A stretch of DNA of 6,057 nt from a bacterium. GTDB lineage: Bacteria > UBA9089 > CG2-30-40-21. Location of the stretch: positions 1-6,057 of the forward strand of contig JASEHA010000149.1 of assembly GCA_030018795.1 (NCBI GenBank). Reading direction: 5' to 3'. Below are positions 4,314 through 6,057 of the stretch, one piece after another. A program made the position numbers and the translations under genes. The notes under the pieces were generated by a model, which had not been told where the DNA came from, searched no databases, and saw only the letters and a program-made list of their open reading frames with translations. The first letter of the stretch is position 1. Each line of letters starts with the position of its first letter.

Positions 4314-5981
4314 ATGGCAGAAGATTATCAAGTTTCCCCAGAGCTTACAGAGATGACAGAAGAAAAATTGGAAAAGATTGGACAGGAACATACTCGCATA
4401 GCTGGTAGTAACTATTTTAGAGAAAATCGAATAAAGAATCAGATGGTCTGGGGAAAGACCATTGTTGGTGAAATTAGTGGAAGCGGTAAGGAAGCATACA
4501 AGATACAAGTAGATGTGACAGAAGAAAAGATTACAAGCAATTGTAATTGTCCTTATGGCGGCAGTTATTGCAAACATGCCTTTGCCCTTCTCTATACATG
4601 GATACGAGCACAAAATACATTCAAACGATTGGAAAACATCGAGTTTATCCTGTCTAAAAAGTCTACCTATGAATTAACAGCAATCCTGCTGGAAATGGTA
4701 AAAAAGGATTCGCATATAATTCAAGAACTGCATATTGATGAAAAATATCTCTACGAAACATCTCATGAAAAGAGTAAAAGATATGAGGACTTTTATCGTG
4801 TCTCTTCACCTGGTATTCAACAAACGCAAGAGCTTATTGAAAGGCTGAGAAAGTTTCATAGTGTAGCGGTTAATTACATAAATCAGGAAAATCATCACGA
4901 TGCGGCAAAAGTATTGCAGGCAGTTATCCTCAAAGGACTTGAGAAATATGGTGAGGTTGATGATTCTACAGGCATATTGAGCGATTTTCTGGAAGAGTGT
5001 ATTCATCTTTATTCTGGATGTATGCTAAGAACACTAAAAACCCTTGAAGAGAAAAAAGATGTCTTCAGGCAGATATTTGAGCTATATCTCAAGGAAACAC
5101 ATGGATTTGCCCATTCCCTGATGGAACTTATTACGAGTAATTGTAGTGTCCACTTAGAGTATCAGTTTGTAGAAGAGTTGTGTAAGGGAAGATTAACCGG
5201 TCTTCATGAACCAAATCATGTAGTTGAATATGATCGTGAAAAGGTAATTGAGCTTTTATTAGAATTATATCATCGGGAAGGCAAGGATGATAAGTTTGTT
5301 AGCCTTGCCAGACAGGAAATGGATTCATGGCGCATCTGCCTGCGATTGTGTGACAAGTTAGAGTCATTGAACAGGATAGATGAAGCTGTGCGATACTACA
5401 GGCGAGCCATTGAAGAAGGAACAGGGAAGTATCCCAAACTGCTTATGCAAAAAAAGCTGGCAGAATTGTATGAAAATCATACTCAAAAAGAAAAAGCACT
5501 TGAAGCATATATCTCTTATTTTGACGAACGGGATGACCTTGAAATCTATGAAAAGATAAAAAAACTGTCAACTGAAATAAATACATGGGAAAATACCAGA
5601 AATAAGTTGCTTATTTCCCTGAGCAAAGCCGGGAAATGCCATACCTTGATAGATGCCTTACTTAAGGAAGGGGATATTAATTCATGTATCAAGCTGGCAA
5701 TGATGCCAAACCAATCAACAAAGGATATCAACAAGGTAGCCAATGCAATAAAAGCTGTAAAACCAAAAGAGTCTATTGCACTCTTCAAAAAGCTTATCAA
5801 TTATTATATTACCTTAAAACGTCGCGAGGATTATAAGATTGCTGCAGAATATATGAAGGATGTGAAGGATATCTATCATCAATTAGATGAAAAACAAACC
5901 TGGGAAAAGTATATTAAGCGATTAATCAAGCAAAATGCCAAGAAAAAGGTTTTGGTCGAGGAAATATCGCCGATTGTATAG
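4314..5981 (+). CDS. SWIM zinc-finger protein with long helical TPR-like C-terminal region
   Basis: This 555-residue protein is predicted cytoplasmic, with no signal or membrane segment. The N-terminal part (about 35-95) is a SWIM domain: a beta-rich lead-in (VWGKTIVGEISGSGKEAYKI) followed by Cys77-x-Cys79-x6-Cys86-x-His88, the full CxCxnCxH zinc ligand set, and a helix AFALLYTWIRA. SWIM domains bind DNA or protein in many contexts, and bacterial SWIM proteins are often found near Snf2-type helicases; none is visible here. Residues 110-540 are almost entirely helical. Stretches such as DKFVSLARQEMDSWRICLRL, IDEAVRYYRRAIEEG and KALEAYISYF look like degenerate TPR-type helix pairs, which suggests a scaffold or adaptor. 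The tail (about 540-547) is lysine-rich. The start is secured by AAGGAG six bases upstream, and promoter 4138-4166 precedes it. The SWIM call is firm, the TPR call moderate, and the cellular role unknown. Confidence 0.87.
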   Translation: MAEDYQVSPELTEMTEEKLEKIGQEHTRIAGSNYFRENRIKNQMVWGKTIVGEISGSGKEAYKIQVDVTEEKITSNCNCPYGGSYCKHAFALLYTWIRAQNTFKRLENIEFILSKKSTYELTAILLEMVKKDSHIIQELHIDEKYLYETSHEKSKRYEDFYRVSSPGIQQTQELIERLRKFHSVAVNYINQENHHDAAKVLQAVILKGLEKYGEVDDSTGILSDFLEECIHLYSGCMLRTLKTLEEKKDVFRQIFELYLKETHGFAHSLMELITSNCSVHLEYQFVEELCKGRLTGLHEPNHVVEYDREKVIELLLELYHREGKDDKFVSLARQEMDSWRICLRLCDKLESLNRIDEAVRYYRRAIEEGTGKYPKLLMQKKLAELYENHTQKEKALEAYISYFDERDDLEIYEKIKKLSTEINTWENTRNKLLISLSKAGKCHTLIDALLKEGDINSCIKLAMMPNQSTKDINKVANAIKAVKPKESIALFKKLINYYITLKRREDYKIAAEYMKDVKDIYHQLDEKQTWEKYIKRLIKQNAKKKVLVEEISPIV

Positions 5982-6057
5982 ACGCACAAGCATCTGGGTC
6001 AGCAGGGCAAACGCATCTAAATCCCACAATTCCCTCTGACGACAAAGTTTTGTCGAT
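5982..6057. other. Downstream tail of the SWIM gene with a truncated repeat and a hairpin
   Basis: CGACAA (6040-6045), AGTT, TTGTCG (6050-6055) form a perfect 6-bp stem, seven if the loop is closed to two bases. It ends two bases before the window edge, so a following T-run or second arm cannot be seen. It could be a terminator or half of another REP pair. At 5985-5994 CACAAGCATC matches one half of the ACAAGCA hairpin family, without its partner arm. Confidence 0.45.

Overview
The window reads as AT-rich bacterial DNA. It has Shine-Dalgarno sites (GGAGG, AAGGAG), two near-consensus sigma70-type promoters (TTGACT-17-TATACT and TTGACT-17-TATATT) and a bacterial export signal. The combination of a very long HEAT-repeat protein, an otherwise largely archaeal UPF0282-type hydrolase and intergenic DNA crowded with small palindromes suggests an uncultured, repeat-rich lineage. 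I cannot name the phylum from this sequence.

Layout. (1) 1-2507, minus strand: a large HEAT-repeat gene with a lipoprotein-like signal peptide and about 22 HEAT repeats. It runs off the left edge. Its first 72 codons (frame starting at 2507) and its remaining 764 visible codons (open from 2292 to 1, no stops) lie in different frames. A -1 shift or one missing base near a C4 run at 2289-2292 joins them, so this is either a decayed gene or a sequence error. The junction touches a tandem, palindromic 18-bp duplication, and a second such duplication lies at 331-366. (2) 2508-3135: a gene-free stretch holding a leader hairpin, a fold-back repeat, a REP/BIME-like doublet nested inside a further inverted repeat, two small hairpins and a strong promoter. 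(3) 3145-3987, plus strand: a UPF0282/COG2248-type metallo-beta-lactamase-fold hydrolase. (4) 3986-4313: a second REP doublet overlapping the hydrolase stop codon, another hairpin, a second strong promoter and a leader. (5) 4314-5981, plus strand: a SWIM zinc-finger protein with a long helical, TPR-like C-terminal part. (6) 5982-6057: a short tail with a hairpin cut by the window edge.

The three genes do not form an evident operon. The HEAT gene is divergent from the other two, and each plus-strand gene has its own promoter. The HEAT protein is probably an exported scaffold, the MBL protein a cytoplasmic metal-dependent hydrolase of unknown substrate, and the SWIM protein a zinc-binding adaptor. 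No pathway linking them can be read from the sequence.

The most unusual content is the palindromic repeats. At least three families occur outside genes, and two doublets carry a GTAG foot on each hairpin. One hairpin family brackets the hydrolase gene in inverted orientation. Palindromic 18-bp tandem units also sit inside the HEAT reading frame.
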